Below, piece after piece: positions 20,760 through 31,693 of a DNA stretch of 64,000 nucleotides (the stretch's first letter is position 1; every line of letters starts with the position of its first letter). The stretch is taken from the NCBI GenBank assembly GCA_948567375.1, contig OX419759.1, forward strand, positions 36,929,493-36,993,492, given 5' to 3'. The position numbers and the translations under genes were made by a program. The notes below the pieces were generated by a model. It was not told the origin of the DNA. It made no database searches and worked only from the letters and a program-made list of their open reading frames with translations. Source of the DNA: Lunularia cruciata (Eukaryota > Streptophyta > Marchantiopsida > Lunulariales > Lunulariaceae).

Positions 20760-22400
20760 CTACCTTCTATGGTACATCTTCAACTTATCATGGTTAATCC
20801 TATCAAAGTGTCTTCCTCCCAACTCTTTGAGATCATAGGTGTAATTGCCCCACACCTTCTCCACTATGAAAGGTCCAAAGTACTTAGGCAAAAACTTCTT
20901 TTGCACTCTCTTGAATCTAATGGAATCAAACAACATTACCCAATCACCTTCTTTGAAAGGCTCCATCTTCTTCTTGCCTTGCCTCTTGTCATAGCTCTCC
21001 TTTTGTTTCCTTTGGGCTTGCTCCACTCAAACCATGGCAACTGCTCTTGCCTCTTCCAACTCCATGAGTTGATCCTTCCTTGACTTCTCTGCATCACCTC
21101 CTTGTGCTTTCTTCAATCTCCTATGAATGCTTTGGAAGGTAGGAAGATCAAAGTGAATAGGTAAGGTAGAGTCAATACCATATACCAATTGAAATGGAGA
21201 ATATCCGGTGGAAGTCTTTATAATTGTCCTATACTCCCGCAAAACTCCATGAATCCTCTTGTCCCAATGATGTTTAGCCCCCTCCATTTCTGCATCTTTG
21301 GCCAACATCATGCACAAGGTCTGATTGGTTCTCTCTGCCAAGCCATTGGAATTTGGCTTAAAGGATGTAGTTACTCTATGTGTGATAGAGAAATGTCATA
21401 GCATGGTTGTAGTTATGCTTCCTATAAACTCTCCTCCTCTATTAGAAACCAACTCCAAAGGGCATCCAAACCTAGTGATAATGTGTTCATAAAGAAATCT
21501 ACCCACTTCATCTTCATTCTTGTCCCTCAATGGTCTAGCCTCAACCCACTTGGTAAGGTAATCAGTAACTACCACAATGTACCGATTGTTCCTTAGGGTT
21601 CTATTGAGAGGACCTACAAAATCAATTCCCCACTTCTCAAAAGGTCCTAGCAATGGAATTGATCTAAGTGGTGGAGTGGATGTAGACTTTCTAGCAAAAG
21701 CTTGACAAACATGACAAGTTTTGCAATAATCAAGATAATCCTTGAAAATCTCTTTCCAATGGTAACCTGCATCTAGAATCTTGAAAGCAGTCACCTTTCT
21801 TGCAAAGTGTCCTCCACATACTAAACCTTCATGAAACTCCTTTATGAGTAGGATAGACTCTTCTTTACCCACTGCTTTTTGAACTAGACCATCTGCTCCT
21901 TGGTGAAAAATAATATCCTCCACCATTGTGTAAGGTCTAGATCTTGCTGCAAGGGCCTTCCTCTCCCTAGCATGCATCCCTTCTGGATAGTTACCTCTTG
22001 TCACAAAATCCACAATCTCCTTGTACTCCATTGGAACCTCTTGAGTGATTGAGATTGTCATGAGCTCCTCATCTAGGAAGGAATCATCCACTGGCTCATC
22101 TCCATCATGATCATAGGCTCTAGATAACAAATCTGCATTTGCATGTTTCTTTCCTGGCCTATCCTCAATTGTGTTGTCATACTCAGACAAGAGTATCATC
22201 CACCTTGCTAGTCTCCCTTCAACATTAGGCTTGTTGAAGATGTACTTCAAAGCCTTGTGATCCGTGACAATGGTGGCTTTCCCTCCAATCAAGTAGTGTC
22301 TAAACTTCTTGAGACCAAAGATCATTGCCAACCCTTCTCTCTCCGTGACAGAGTAGTTCTTCTCTGCTAAAACCATCTGCCTACTAGCATAAGCTATTGG
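20760..22400 (-). pseudogene. A2 RNase H and integrase
   Basis: Reads right to left: RNase H (FRHYLIGGKATIVTDHKALK and the tail DRPGKKHANADLLSRA), integrase zinc domain (EFHEGLVCGGHF and CKTCHVCQ), DDE core with Asp in GIDFVGPLNR, Asp changed to Asn in LELVSNRGGEF, and Glu in AERTNQTL, then the C-terminal GPF segment. The frame is open in 22376-21396, then breaks at about 21396 and 21027. The missing second catalytic Asp alone would inactivate the enzyme. Confidence 0.85.
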
Positions 22401-24476
22401 ATGATCATGCCCATCTTGGTCTTATTGACTAAGAGTGCATACTATAGCTACATTAGAAGCATCAGTGTAGAGGATGAAAGGCTTACTCCAATCAGGTTTA
22501 GCAAGAATTGGAGCTATAACAAGGGATTGCTTGAGCTCCTCAAAAGCTTTGAGAGCCTCCTTGTCTTACAAAATCACCATGTAATCTACACCCTTCTTCA
22601 TGTAGATGGTCAATGCATAAGCCTTGTTGGAAAATGAGAAGATGAACCTCCTATAGTAATTAACCATCCCGAAGAATTGGCGTAACTTTGTCAAGCTTGA
22701 AGGGAATGGAAGGTCTGAGACTTTCCTCACCTTCTGAGGATCAACTGCTATTCCATCCTTGGAGATGATGTGCCCCAAAAGTAGACCTTCTTCACATCCA
22801 AAAATGCACTTTTCTAGGTTGAGTGATGCATTTGCCTCATCCAAGCGTTGCAAGACTTTGATTAGGTGCTCAAAGTGCTCCTCCTTGCTCCCATAGACAC
22901 AAAAGTCATCAATGAAGTCTCTCACAAATTTCCCAATGAAAGGTTCAAATACCTTGTTCATGAACCGTTGGAATGTGGCTGGAGCATTGCAAAGCCCAAA
23001 AGGCATGACCTTGAAAGCATAAGTTCCCCAAGGTGTGGTGAATGTGGTGAGTTGTTGATGCTCTCATGCAATCTTGATTTGGTTATATCCACTATAACCA
23101 TCTCCAAAACTATACCTCTCATGACCTGGAACCTCCTCCAAGATCTCATCAATGAACGGCAATGGGTAGTAGTCCTTCTTGGTAACAGCATTGAGCTTCT
23201 TGTAATCCACACATACCCGAAGCTTGCCATTCTTTTTCTTCACAATGACAATTGGAGACACCCATTCTGAATTGTCCACCTCAAAGATAAATCTAGCCTC
23301 CTTGAGCTTATCAATCTCCTCCTTCACAACCAAAGATATTGGTGGGCTAATGGGACGTTGCTTTTGGCGGATTGGTCTTGCATGTGACTCCACCTCTATC
23401 TTGTGCTCCTCCAAGGTGACTTCCTTCAAATCCTTGTAACTAAAAGCAAACACATGGATGAACTTGTGGAAAATCTCCTCAAATCTCACCTTCTCCTCCT
23501 TGGTAACATTTGGGCCATACTTGAGGGTATAACCTTCTCTCTACCTCCTCAAGTGTCAATGGTGATTTGTTTGGGTCCTTCAAAACCTCTGGCTTAGGTG
23601 CAAAATCCATAGCACACAATGGATACACATCTGAATCAGATTCAGATTCATCCTCCTCCGTGGAAGTCTCTTCCTCCATGCTTGTGTCCACACCTGAAGC
23701 TCCTTCTTTAGAATCTGATTCCCAATAATCAGAGATGGTGTATCTGAATGTGCAGTGTTGGTGGTGTTAGTCACAGGAACACTAACTCTATGGTTTGATG
23801 GCCCAATCCTCAAGTACCATTTGTGCCATCGATCAGTTGTGTGTGCTGCTCTCAACTATGGCCTCCCAAGAAGTAAGTCATAGCTTAAATCCTTCAAGAC
23901 TTGGAAGGTCATGAGATTTTGAACTCCCATAAGTGAAACTATCACCTTATCCATCACTCTTATCTGTGGAACTTGTTGCTTGTTTGCCATGCTCACCACA
24001 AATGTTGAAGGTCTTGAGGGTATCATACCCAACTTCTTCATCAACCTTTCTTACATGGCATTCACTGCTGATCCTCCATCAACCAATGCATCCTTGATGT
24101 TGTGACCATTCACTCTCACATCAATCTTGGAGGCATATTCACAAGCCTCCCATGGTGCTAGCTTGGCATCCACCACCCCCATTGATACTGGAGCTTTTTC
24201 CTTCTTCTTCTTCTTGCTCCTTGTAGAACTCAAACCACCTCTAGGCTCCTTTCTCAAGGTAGGGTTCAAAGCTATCAATTGGCCCACTGTGATGTTAGCC
24301 TTGTGACTACCAACATCTTCCAATACATTGTAGTTCCATTGTTGCTTTGAAATCAAGAAACCCTCCATCCCCAACTTCTTCCTTGGAGTCTTTGTTGTTG
24401 ATGGTGTTGAGGTGCGAGTGCTCCTAGTAGACATAGGAGTATCTTTGTTTGGAATAAATCCTTGAGAAGAGTGAAC
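22401..24476 (-). pseudogene. A2 Gag C-terminus, protease and reverse transcriptase
   Basis: Broken into several open stretches: Gag tail and protease (24434-24051, ALVDGGSAVNAM), protease C-part (24044-23856), acidic linker (23691-23479), RT fingers and palm (23489-23064, with KKKNGKLRVCVDYKKLNAV and FGDGYSGYNQI), and RT palm and thumb with FIDDFCVYG (23006-22566). A stop follows at about 23060. Same layout as A-II. Inactive. Confidence 0.83.
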
Positions 24477-25168
24477 TGTAATACCCCTTTGTGCATGTGT
24501 GTGGTATTGTGATATTTAGCTTGGTATTACAAGTACTTAAGAGATATTATATATATAGAGATAAAGGATGGTTCTATATTAGTCATGGTTAGCTAAAGTT
24601 AGTCATAGCTAAGATAGATGGGACCTTACTTTAGAGGAAGTAGAAAAGATGAGCATCACTATTTTGGATTTTAGTGTGTTGACTTGGTATTATTCCTAGG
24701 TGTTTGGCTTTGGGGAAAGAGTTGAGAACTCTTGGGCCCGCAAGCCTTTTTGTTTTGGATTCTTCTTTAGTCCAAGGATAGCCCATGTGAAGGAATCCTT
24801 GCTTTAGTAGTTGGGTCAAGATAAGACCACATGCTTAGGGGAATATGCCCATGTGAATGGATATTCCTTTCTACTTTTTGACTTTACTTGACTTTTAGTC
24901 TAGTAACTTGAGTTACTACGGTAATTAGTAACTTTGGTACGTAACTATTTCACAAGTATATAAACAAGGGGTGAGGCGGTACTCATCATCCTTTCATTTG
25001 CAACTATCTCTCTCTCATTGAGTTCTCTAGTGAGCAATGTTTTGAGTCTTGGAGTGTTAGCCTTGGAGGAGTATGATGGAGTTGGGGTTCCTTGCCTTCT
25101 GAGTCCATGGTGCGCTACCATAATAGCCATCAGAGGTTCATCCTGAGTGAGAGACAGGCCGGCTCACA
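24477..25168 (+). repeat. Plus-strand A 5' LTR
   Basis: 692 bp, TGTAATACCC to GGCTCACA. A classical TATA box (GTATATAAACAAGG) at about 24956-24969 is the likely transcription signal; it is present in all A LTRs. The first TATA-like stretch (24545-24560) is AT-rich but less typical. Confidence 0.9.
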
Positions 25169-25172
25169 TTTT

Positions 25173-25190
25173 TGGTTCCGTTGCGGGGAC
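25173..25190 (+). other. Primer-binding site (tRNA-Glu type)
   Basis: TGGTTCCGTTGCGGGGAC, four bases after the LTR. The A3 version (34843-34860, minus strand) is TGGTTCCGTTGCCGGGAC, which I recall as the exact complement of the 3' end of plant tRNA-Glu(CUC). The copy here has one mismatch. Confidence 0.75.
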
Positions 25191-25209
25191 CTCTCTAGAA
25201 GGCAAGATA

Positions 25210-25380
25210 ATGTTCCGCGTCCAATTCTACATTAGGCAGAAGGAGGCTATGAGAGCTCACTTGGAGAGAACATTAGGAGAGGAGAGGGCTGAACTTATGT
25301 TAGAGAACCAAGATCCATTCGTATACCCTGTAGTTCATTATGATGTCTATGAGGTGATTTTGTACATCTTGTACACATGA
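25210..25380 (+). CDS. Family A leader ORF (56 residues)
   Basis: Starts MFRVQFYIRQKEAMRAHL just after the primer-binding site and ends ...EVILYILYT, TGA. The frame is also open backwards through the primer-binding site into the LTR. It aligns with the two leader modules of family C (8924-9353): same length, same basic start, a central Gly-Glu/Ala segment and the same hydrophobic end. The A3 copy at 34653-34823 is also intact. No known domain; it may be a small structural or leader protein. Confidence 0.55.
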   Translation: MFRVQFYIRQKEAMRAHLERTLGEERAELMLENQDPFVYPVVHYDVYEVILYILYT

Positions 25381-25418
25381 GAGGAATTGGAGAGATTGTG
25401 TGAGGTGGATTGTAGATT

Positions 25419-25646
25419 TTGAGGATTAAGGTGATTTTGGACAAAATATCAAGTTTGAGATCTGGACTTGAGATTTCTACACATGATAGCTTGGGTTATC
25501 TTTCAGTTAGCACACTTGAAATTATTATGAGAGCTTCTATGCGCACTGGGCTAGAATTTTTGAAAGTTGATAGGGTAAAGTGCTCCCGCAACTGCATGCT
25601 CTCTGGAAAATTGTACAGAGTCTGCCATTTCTTCAATTTTCAGTGA
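25419..25646 (+). CDS. Small leader ORF of the plus-strand A element
   Basis: 75 residues (ISTHDSLGYLSVSTLEIIMR), the counterpart of 18062-18298. Between it and the next ORF (25647-25900) I see no coding sequence. Function unknown. Confidence 0.4.
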   Translation: MRIKVILDKISSLRSGLEISTHDSLGYLSVSTLEIIMRASMRTGLEFLKVDRVKCSRNCMLSGKLYRVCHFFNFQ

Positions 25647-26027
25647 ATTGTCCTGAAAATTTCCAAGGAAATTCAATGCATTGGATCCTACCTGCTGCCA
25701 CCAAAATTAGAGAGAGATCATTCTTGCGCAGGGAGAAATGAGTTTTTGAAGTGAGGGGGGTGGTTTTCAGACAAAATCTTAAATATGGGTACTGAATAGA
25801 AAGGTGTCTAGGCCAAATGGCTCAATGAAAAGATCTAAAATTTTTCAGGGAGGGACGCCCTGGAGTTGTAATCAAGTTTGCAAAATTTCATAGGACTGTG
25901 ACATATTGGTTGGGAGATTTGAGTGACATTGTGAGGAAGGGTCAATTCTGCAGAGTGGAGATCTCATGCATGAGAAGTTTGAGATCAACAAAAAGCATGT
26001 TTGAGTGTTTAGATTCATCTTGGGAGC

Positions 26028-26501
26028 ATGGAGGGTCATCAAGAGTGGAAATTGAGATTATGCAAGGTTCCCCAAGGGTTTGAGGTGATTATAGGGGTTG
26101 ATTTGAGGAAAAGAGAGTTTACAATAGAATTTGAAGAGAGTATTGAGAGGATTCAAAAACCTACACCACTTGGAGGAAAGAGTGAGTCTAAGTGCTTTCT
26201 ATGTGGAGAGAAGGGACATAAGGCAAGTTCATGTCCATTGACCTTTGAGAGCAAGAGATTAAGGGAAAGGAGAGGCTTACTTGACTTGGGTTTGCATGTT
26301 GGACCTTCTTCACCAAGATTGGGAGGGAGAAGATCTAAGACCAAGGAGTTGTGTGAGGTTTGTGGAGTTGAAGGACTTCCAAAAGGACATGAGTGTAGTG
26401 GAGTAAAAGCACTTTTGGAAACTTTGGTGAATTATCTTGGAGAGAGTCTTAGTACAGCTACAGAAAAAAAAAAAAAAAATTTTGAGAGAAAAGAAAGATA
26501 A
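26028..26501 (+). CDS. Extra zinc-knuckle ORF of the plus-strand A element
   Basis: 157 residues with an intact CCHC knuckle CFLCGEKGHKASSC and a following Cys/His cluster (CEVCGVEGLPKGHEC). The last residues (KKKKNFERKER) come from an A-run created by a deletion of about 240 bases, which brings the stop to only 12 bases before the gag ATG (26514). In the other copies the gap is about 225 bases. Same likely role as at 17206-17679. Confidence 0.6.
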   Translation: MEGHQEWKLRLCKVPQGFEVIIGVDLRKREFTIEFEESIERIQKPTPLGGKSESKCFLCGEKGHKASSCPLTFESKRLRERRGLLDLGLHVGPSSPRLGGRRSKTKELCEVCGVEGLPKGHECSGVKALLETLVNYLGESLSTATEKKKKNFERKER

Positions 26502-26513
26502 TGAGGGGTTAAG

Positions 26514-27479
26514 ATGGGGAAACTTCTGGTTTTCTTTGGCAAGGATGGAGAAGATGTGGAGGCCTTTATTAGAGACTTCAAGAGAGCTTGCATAGGAAAC
26601 AATGAGAGGAGGAAGAATGAGTGGGCCTCATTATTACCAGATTTATTTGAGGATGCAGCACTTACATGGTATGAGTCAGAATACCAAAAGAGAGAGAGGA
26701 GAGAGGGGGAAGAGGAGTCTTGGGAGACTTTGACTTCAGCACTCATTGAGAACTTTCTTCCTGATGAGAGTTATGAGAGATTGATGAGTGAGGTTACATT
26801 TCTCAAGCAAGGAGATGGAGAGAAAGTGAGAGTCTATGTGGAAAGAGTGGAAAAGTTGGAGTCCAGATTTCACATAGTGTTGAGGAAGGGTGGGGATGAC
26901 ATGGAGACTACAATGATTGGCATAGGGGCCATGCTCACCAAGAGTTTTGTGAGAGGATTGAGACCACAAATTATAAACAAGGTGCGATATGAGAAACCTT
27001 CTTCCAAGGTTGAAGCTATCAAGATCGCAATTCGTATGGAGGAGAGTTTGGAAGGGGATGAGAGTGATTTGGTGGTGAAGGAGGTTGTGCATCCTCGTCA
27101 AGGCTACAAGTATGGTGGAACTTCTGATACTTTGGTGACAAGGGTTGCACCACAAGTGGTAGTTGCTCCAGTTCTTGCACCTCCACCAAAAGATCCACTT
27201 CAAACCATCACACAACAACTTGCGGATATCAAGATCAATGTGGTACAACTATGGAGAAGAGAGAGGTGGATCAGAATGTAGGGAGAGGGCCTAGGAGTTA
27301 TGGAAACTATCCATATAGAGGAGGCCAACCAACCATCAATTTCAATGATAGAAATTGTTTTGGTTGTGGAGGAAGAGGTCATATCCAAAGGAATTGCCCA
27401 AATTCCACTTACCATGGAGGAAGAGGTTATGAGAGAGCCAATATAGGGAAAGAGTGAGGTAGTGAAACCCAAGTGGCTT
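26514..27479 (+). pseudogene. Gag of the plus-strand A element
   Basis: Starts MGKLLVFFGKDGEDVEAF. The capsid-like part is open to 27281, then the frame shifts by one base near 27250 and the CCHC knuckle CFGCGGRGHIQRNC follows (27251-27457). A TGA after GKE ends the frame. The gag sequence is cut at 27479 by the A3 LTR, with no target-site duplication. Confidence 0.85.
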
Positions 27480-28170
27480 TGTGAGCCGGCCTGTCTCTCA
27501 CTCAAGATGAACCTCTCATGGCTATTATGGTAGCGCACCATGGACTAAGAAGGCAAGGAACCCAAACTCTATCATACTCCTCCAAGGCTAACACTCCAAG
27601 ACTCAAGACATTGCTCACTAGAGAACTCAATGAGAGAGAGATAGTTGCAAATGAAAGGATGATGAGTACCTCCTCACCCCTTGTTTATATACTTGTGAAA
27701 TAGTTACGTACCAAAGTTACTAATTACCATAGTAACTCAAGTTACTAGACTAAAAGTCAAGTAAAGTCAAAAAGTAGAAAGGAATATCCATTCACATGGG
27801 CATATTCCCCTAAGCATGTTGTCTTATCTTGACCCAACCACTAAGTCAAGGATTCCTTCACATGGGCTATCCTTGGACTAAAGAAGAATCCAAAACAAAA
27901 AGGCTTGCGGGCCCAAGAGTTCTCAACTCTTTCCTCAAAGCCAAACACCTAGGAATAATACCAAGTCAACACACTAAAGTCCAAAATGGTGGTGCTCATC
28001 TTTCTACTTCCTCTAAAGTAAGGTCCCATCTATCTTAGCTATGACTAACTTTAGCTAACCATGACTAATATAGAACCATCTTTTATCTCTATATAAATAA
28101 TATCTCTTAAGTACTTGTAATACCAACCTAAATATCACAATACCACACACATGCACAAATGGGTGTTACT
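27480..28170 (-). repeat. A3 3' LTR
   Basis: 691 bp; polypurine tract at 28171-28181 and the conserved hairpin at 28190-28211. Confidence 0.92.
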
Positions 28171-28218
28171 TTTACCCCCAGACTAAGTTTTCACTTTGTC
28201 CTCAAAGTGAAGGTCTCT

Positions 28219-29182
28219 CTACCTTCTATGGTACATCTTCAACTTATCATGGTTAATCCTATCAAAGTGTCTTCCTCCCAGCTCCTTGAGATCATAGGTG
28301 TAATTGCCCCACACCTTCTCCACTATGAAAGGTCCAAAGTACTTAGGCAAAAACTTCTTTTGCACTCTCTTGAATTGAATGGAATCAAACAACATTACCC
28401 AATCACCTTCTTTGAAAGTCTCCACCTTCTTCTTGCATTGCCTCTTGTCATAGCTCTCCTTTTGTTTCCTTTGGGCTTGCTCCACTCCAACCATAGCAAC
28501 TGCTCTTGCCTCTTCCAACTCCATGAGTTGATCCTTCCTTGACTTCTCTGCATCACCTCCTTGTGCTTTCTTCAATCTCCTTTGAATGCTTTGGAAGGTA
28601 GGAAGATCAAAGTGAATAGGTAAGGTAGACTCAATACCATACACCAATTGAAATGGAGAATATCCGGTGGAATTTTTCATGGGATGTCCTATACTCCCAC
28701 AAAACTGCATGAATCCTCTTGTCCCAATGATGTTTAGCCCCCTCCATTTCTGCATCTTTGGCCAACATCATGCACAAGGTCTGATTGGTTCTCTCTGCCA
28801 AGCCATTGGAATTTGGCTTAAAGGATGTAGTTACTCTATGTGTGATAGAGAAATGTCGTAGCATGGCTGTAGTAATGCTTCCTGTAAACTCTCCTCCTCT
28901 ATCAAAAACCAACTCCAAAGGGCATCCAAACCTAGTGATAATGCGTTCATAAAGAAATCTACCCACTTCATCATTCTTGTCCCTCAATGGTCTAGCCTCA
29001 ACCCACTTGGTAAGGTAATCAGTAACTACCACAATGTACCGATTGTTCTTTGGGCATCTATTGAGAGCACCTACAAAATCAATTCCCCACTTCTCAAAAG
29101 GTCCTAGCAATGGAATTGATCTAAGTGGAGGAGTGGATGTAGACTTTCTAGCAAAATCTTGACAAACATGACAAGTTTTGCA
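28219..29182 (-). pseudogene. A3 integrase core and C-terminus
   Basis: DDE core with all three residues: Asp in GIDFVGALNR, Asp in LVFDRGGEF, Glu in GLAERTNQTL. A frameshift near 28670-28750 separates the core (29110-28631) from the C-terminal part (28755-28219), which ends KLKMYHRR. One small deletion in RDKNDEV removes a codon relative to the other copies. The zinc domain is in the feature to the right, separated by a stop. Confidence 0.85.
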
Positions 29183-29996
29183 TTAATCAAGACAATCCTT
29201 GAAAATCCCTCTCCAATGGTAACTTGCATCTAGAATCTTGAAAGTAGTCACCTTTCTTGCAAAGTGTCCTCCACATACTAAACCTTCATGAAACTCCTTT
29301 ATGAGTAGGATAGACTCTTCTTTACCCACTGCTCTTCGAAGTAGACCATCTACTCCTTGGTGAAAAATAATATCCTCCACCATTGTGTAAAGTCTAGATC
29401 TTGCTGCAAGGGCCTTCCTCTCCCTAGCATGCATTCCTTCTGGATAGTTACCTCTTGTCACAAAATCCACAATCTCCTTGTACTCCATTGGAACCTCTTG
29501 AGTGACTGAGATTGTCATGAGCTCCTCATCCGGGAAGGAATCATCCACTAGCTCATCTCCATCATGATCATAGGCTCTAGATAATAAATCAGCATTTGCA
29601 TGTTTCTTTCCTGGCCTCTCTTCAATGGTGTAGTCATACTCAGACAAGAGTATCATCCACCTTGCTAGTCTCCCTTCAACATTAGGCTTGTTGAAGATGT
29701 ACTTCAAAGCCTTGTGATCCGTGACAATGGTGGCAATCCCTCCAATCAAGTAGTGTCTAAACTTCTTGAGACCAAAGATCACTGCCAACCCTTCTCTCTC
29801 CGTGACAGAGTAGTTCTTCTGTGTTGAAACCATCTGCCTACTAGCATAAGCTATTGGATGATCATGCCCATCTTGGTCTTATTGACTAAGTGTGCATCCT
29901 ATAGCTACATTAGAAGCATCAGTGTAGAGGATGAAAGGTTTACTCCAATCAGGTTTAGCAAGAATTGGAGCTACAACAAGGGATTGCTTGAGCTCC
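29183..29996 (-). pseudogene. A3 RNase H and integrase zinc domain
   Basis: Open from 29833: RNase H (FRHYLIGGIATIVTDHKALK; tail ERPGKKHANADLLSRA), an acidic linker, then the integrase HHCC region beginning EFHEGLVCGGHF and reaching a stop at the Cys pair. The stretch 29834-29996 holds the RT-RH connection with stops. Confidence 0.83.
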
Positions 29997-31151
29997 TCAA
30001 AAGCTTTGAGAGCCTCCTTCTTCTTCCAAAATCACCATGTAATCTACACCCTTCTTCATGTAGATGGTCAATGCATAAGCCTTAATGGAAAATGAGAAGA
30101 TGAACCTCCTATAGTACCCAACCATCCCAAAGAATTGGCGTAACTTTGTCAAGCTTGAAGGGAATGGAAGGTCTGGAACTTTCCTCACCTTCTGAGGATC
30201 AACTGCTATTCCATCCTTGGAGATAATGTGCCCCAAAAGTAGACTTTCTTCACATCCAAAAATGCACTTCTCTAGGATGAGTGATGCATTTGCCTCATCC
30301 AAGCATTGCAAGACTTTGATTAGGTGCTCAAAGTGCTCCTCCTTGCTCCCATAGACACAAAAGTCATCAATGAAATCTCTCACAAATTTCCCAATGAAAG
30401 GTTCAAATACCTTGTTCATGAACCGTTGGAATGTGGCTGGAGCATTGCAAAGCCCAAAAGGCATGACATTGAAAGTGTAAGTTCCCCAAGGTGTGGTGAA
30501 TGTGGTGAGTTGTTGATGCTCTCGTGCAATCTTGATTTGGTTATATCCACTATAACCATCTCCAAAACTGTACCTCTCATGACCTGCAACCTCCTCCAAG
30601 ATCTCATCAATGAATGGCAATGGGTAGTAGTCCTTCTTGGTAACAGCATTGAGCTTCTTGTAATCCACACATACCCGAAGCTTGCCATTCTTTTTCTTCA
30701 CAATGACACTTGAAGACACCCATTCTGAATTGTCCACCTCAAAGATAGATCCAGCCTCCTTGAGCTTATCAATCTCCTCCTTCACAACCAAAGATATTGG
30801 TGGGCTAATGCGACGTTGCTTTTGGCGGATTGGTCTTGCATGTGACTCTACCTCTATCTTGTGCTCCTCCAAGGTGACTTCCTTCAAATCCTTGTAACTA
30901 AAAGCAAACACATGGATGAACTTGTGGAAAATCTCCTCAAATCTCACCTTCTCCTCCTTGGTAACATTTGGGCCATACTTGAGGGTAGATAACCTTCTCT
31001 CTACCTCCTCAAGTGTCAATGGTGATTTGTCTGGGTCCTTCAAAACCTCTGGCTTAGGTGCAAAATCCATAGCACACAATGGATACACATCTGAATCAGA
31101 TTCAGATTCATCCTCCTCTGTGGAAGTCTCTTCCTCCATGCTTGTGTCCAC
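29997..31151 (-). CDS. A3 reverse transcriptase (open 384 codons)
   Basis: Begins in the acidic linker (MDTSMEEETSTEEDESESDS), then RT: KKKNGKLRVCVDYKKLNAV, catalytic Asp in FGDGYSGYNQI, TFTTPWGTYTFNVMPFGLCN, and FIDDFCVYG with the two catalytic Asp. It ends in the thumb. All RT active-site residues are present. The linker is cut from the protease by a frameshift near 31188, so this copy is not expected to be made as a full polyprotein. Confidence 0.84.
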   Translation of the reverse strand: MDTSMEEETSTEEDESESDSDVYPLCAMDFAPKPEVLKDPDKSPLTLEEVERRLSTLKYGPNVTKEEKVRFEEIFHKFIHVFAFSYKDLKEVTLEEHKIEVESHARPIRQKQRRISPPISLVVKEEIDKLKEAGSIFEVDNSEWVSSSVIVKKKNGKLRVCVDYKKLNAVTKKDYYPLPFIDEILEEVAGHERYSFGDGYSGYNQIKIAREHQQLTTFTTPWGTYTFNVMPFGLCNAPATFQRFMNKVFEPFIGKFVRDFIDDFCVYGSKEEHFEHLIKVLQCLDEANASLILEKCIFGCEESLLLGHIISKDGIAVDPQKVRKVPDLPFPSSLTKLRQFFGMVGYYRRFIFSFSIKAYALTIYMKKGVDYMVILEEEGGSQSF

Positions 31152-31159
31152 ACCTGAAG

Positions 31160-31693
31160 CTCCTTCTTTAGAATCTGATTCCCAATAATCAGAGATGGTG
31201 TATCTGAATGTGCAGTGTTGGTGGTGTTAGTCATAGGAACACTAACTCTATGGTTTGATGGCCCAATCCTCAAGTACCATTTGTGCCATCGATCAGTTGT
31301 GTGTGCTGCTCTCAACCATGGCCTCCCAAGAAGTAAGTCATAGCTTAAATCCTTCAAGACTTGGAAGGTCATGAGATTTTGAACTCCCATAACTGAAACT
31401 ATCACCTTATCCATCGCTCTTATCTGTGGAACTTGTTGCTTGTTTGCCATGCTCACCACAAATGTTGAAGGTCTTGAGGGTATCATACCCAACTTCTTCA
31501 TCAACCTTTCTTACATGGCATTCACTGCTGATCCTCCATCAACCAATGCATCCTTGATGTTGTGACCATTCACTCTCACATCAATTTTGGAGGCATATTC
31601 ACAAGCCTCCCATGGTGCTAGCTTGGCATCCACCACCCCCATTGATATTGGAACTTTTGCCTTCTTCTTCTTCTTGCTCCTTGTAGAACTCAA
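31160..31693 (-). pseudogene. A3 protease
   Basis: Protease in two pieces: VDGGSAVNAM with the catalytic Asp (31693-31511) and the flap to the end of the domain (31504-31188, LLLGRPWLRAAH), separated by a stop (31510-31505 area) that also occurs in A2. A frameshift after PSL joins the wrong linker frame. Confidence 0.8.

Larger units (their letters stand above)
20020..24476 (-). mobile_element. Gypsy element A2, 3' part
   Basis: Minus-strand family A element from within gag (24476) to the 3' LTR (20020-20711). Gag C-terminus, PR, RT, RH and IN are all recognisable but broken. It is cut off on the right by the 5' LTR of the plus-strand A element. Left flank GATC (20016-20019). Confidence 0.9.
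24477..27479 (+). mobile_element. Plus-strand A element, 5' part
   Basis: LTR 24477-25168, primer-binding site, leader ORFs, zinc-knuckle ORF and gag to just after the CCHC knuckle (GSETQVA-equivalent), where A3 begins. Its LTR shares private variants with the LTR at 43319 (for example TCACTATTTTGGATTTTAG), unlike the other A LTRs, so 24477-27479 and 41135-43903 plus 53363-53473 are probably the two ends of one element. Confidence 0.85.
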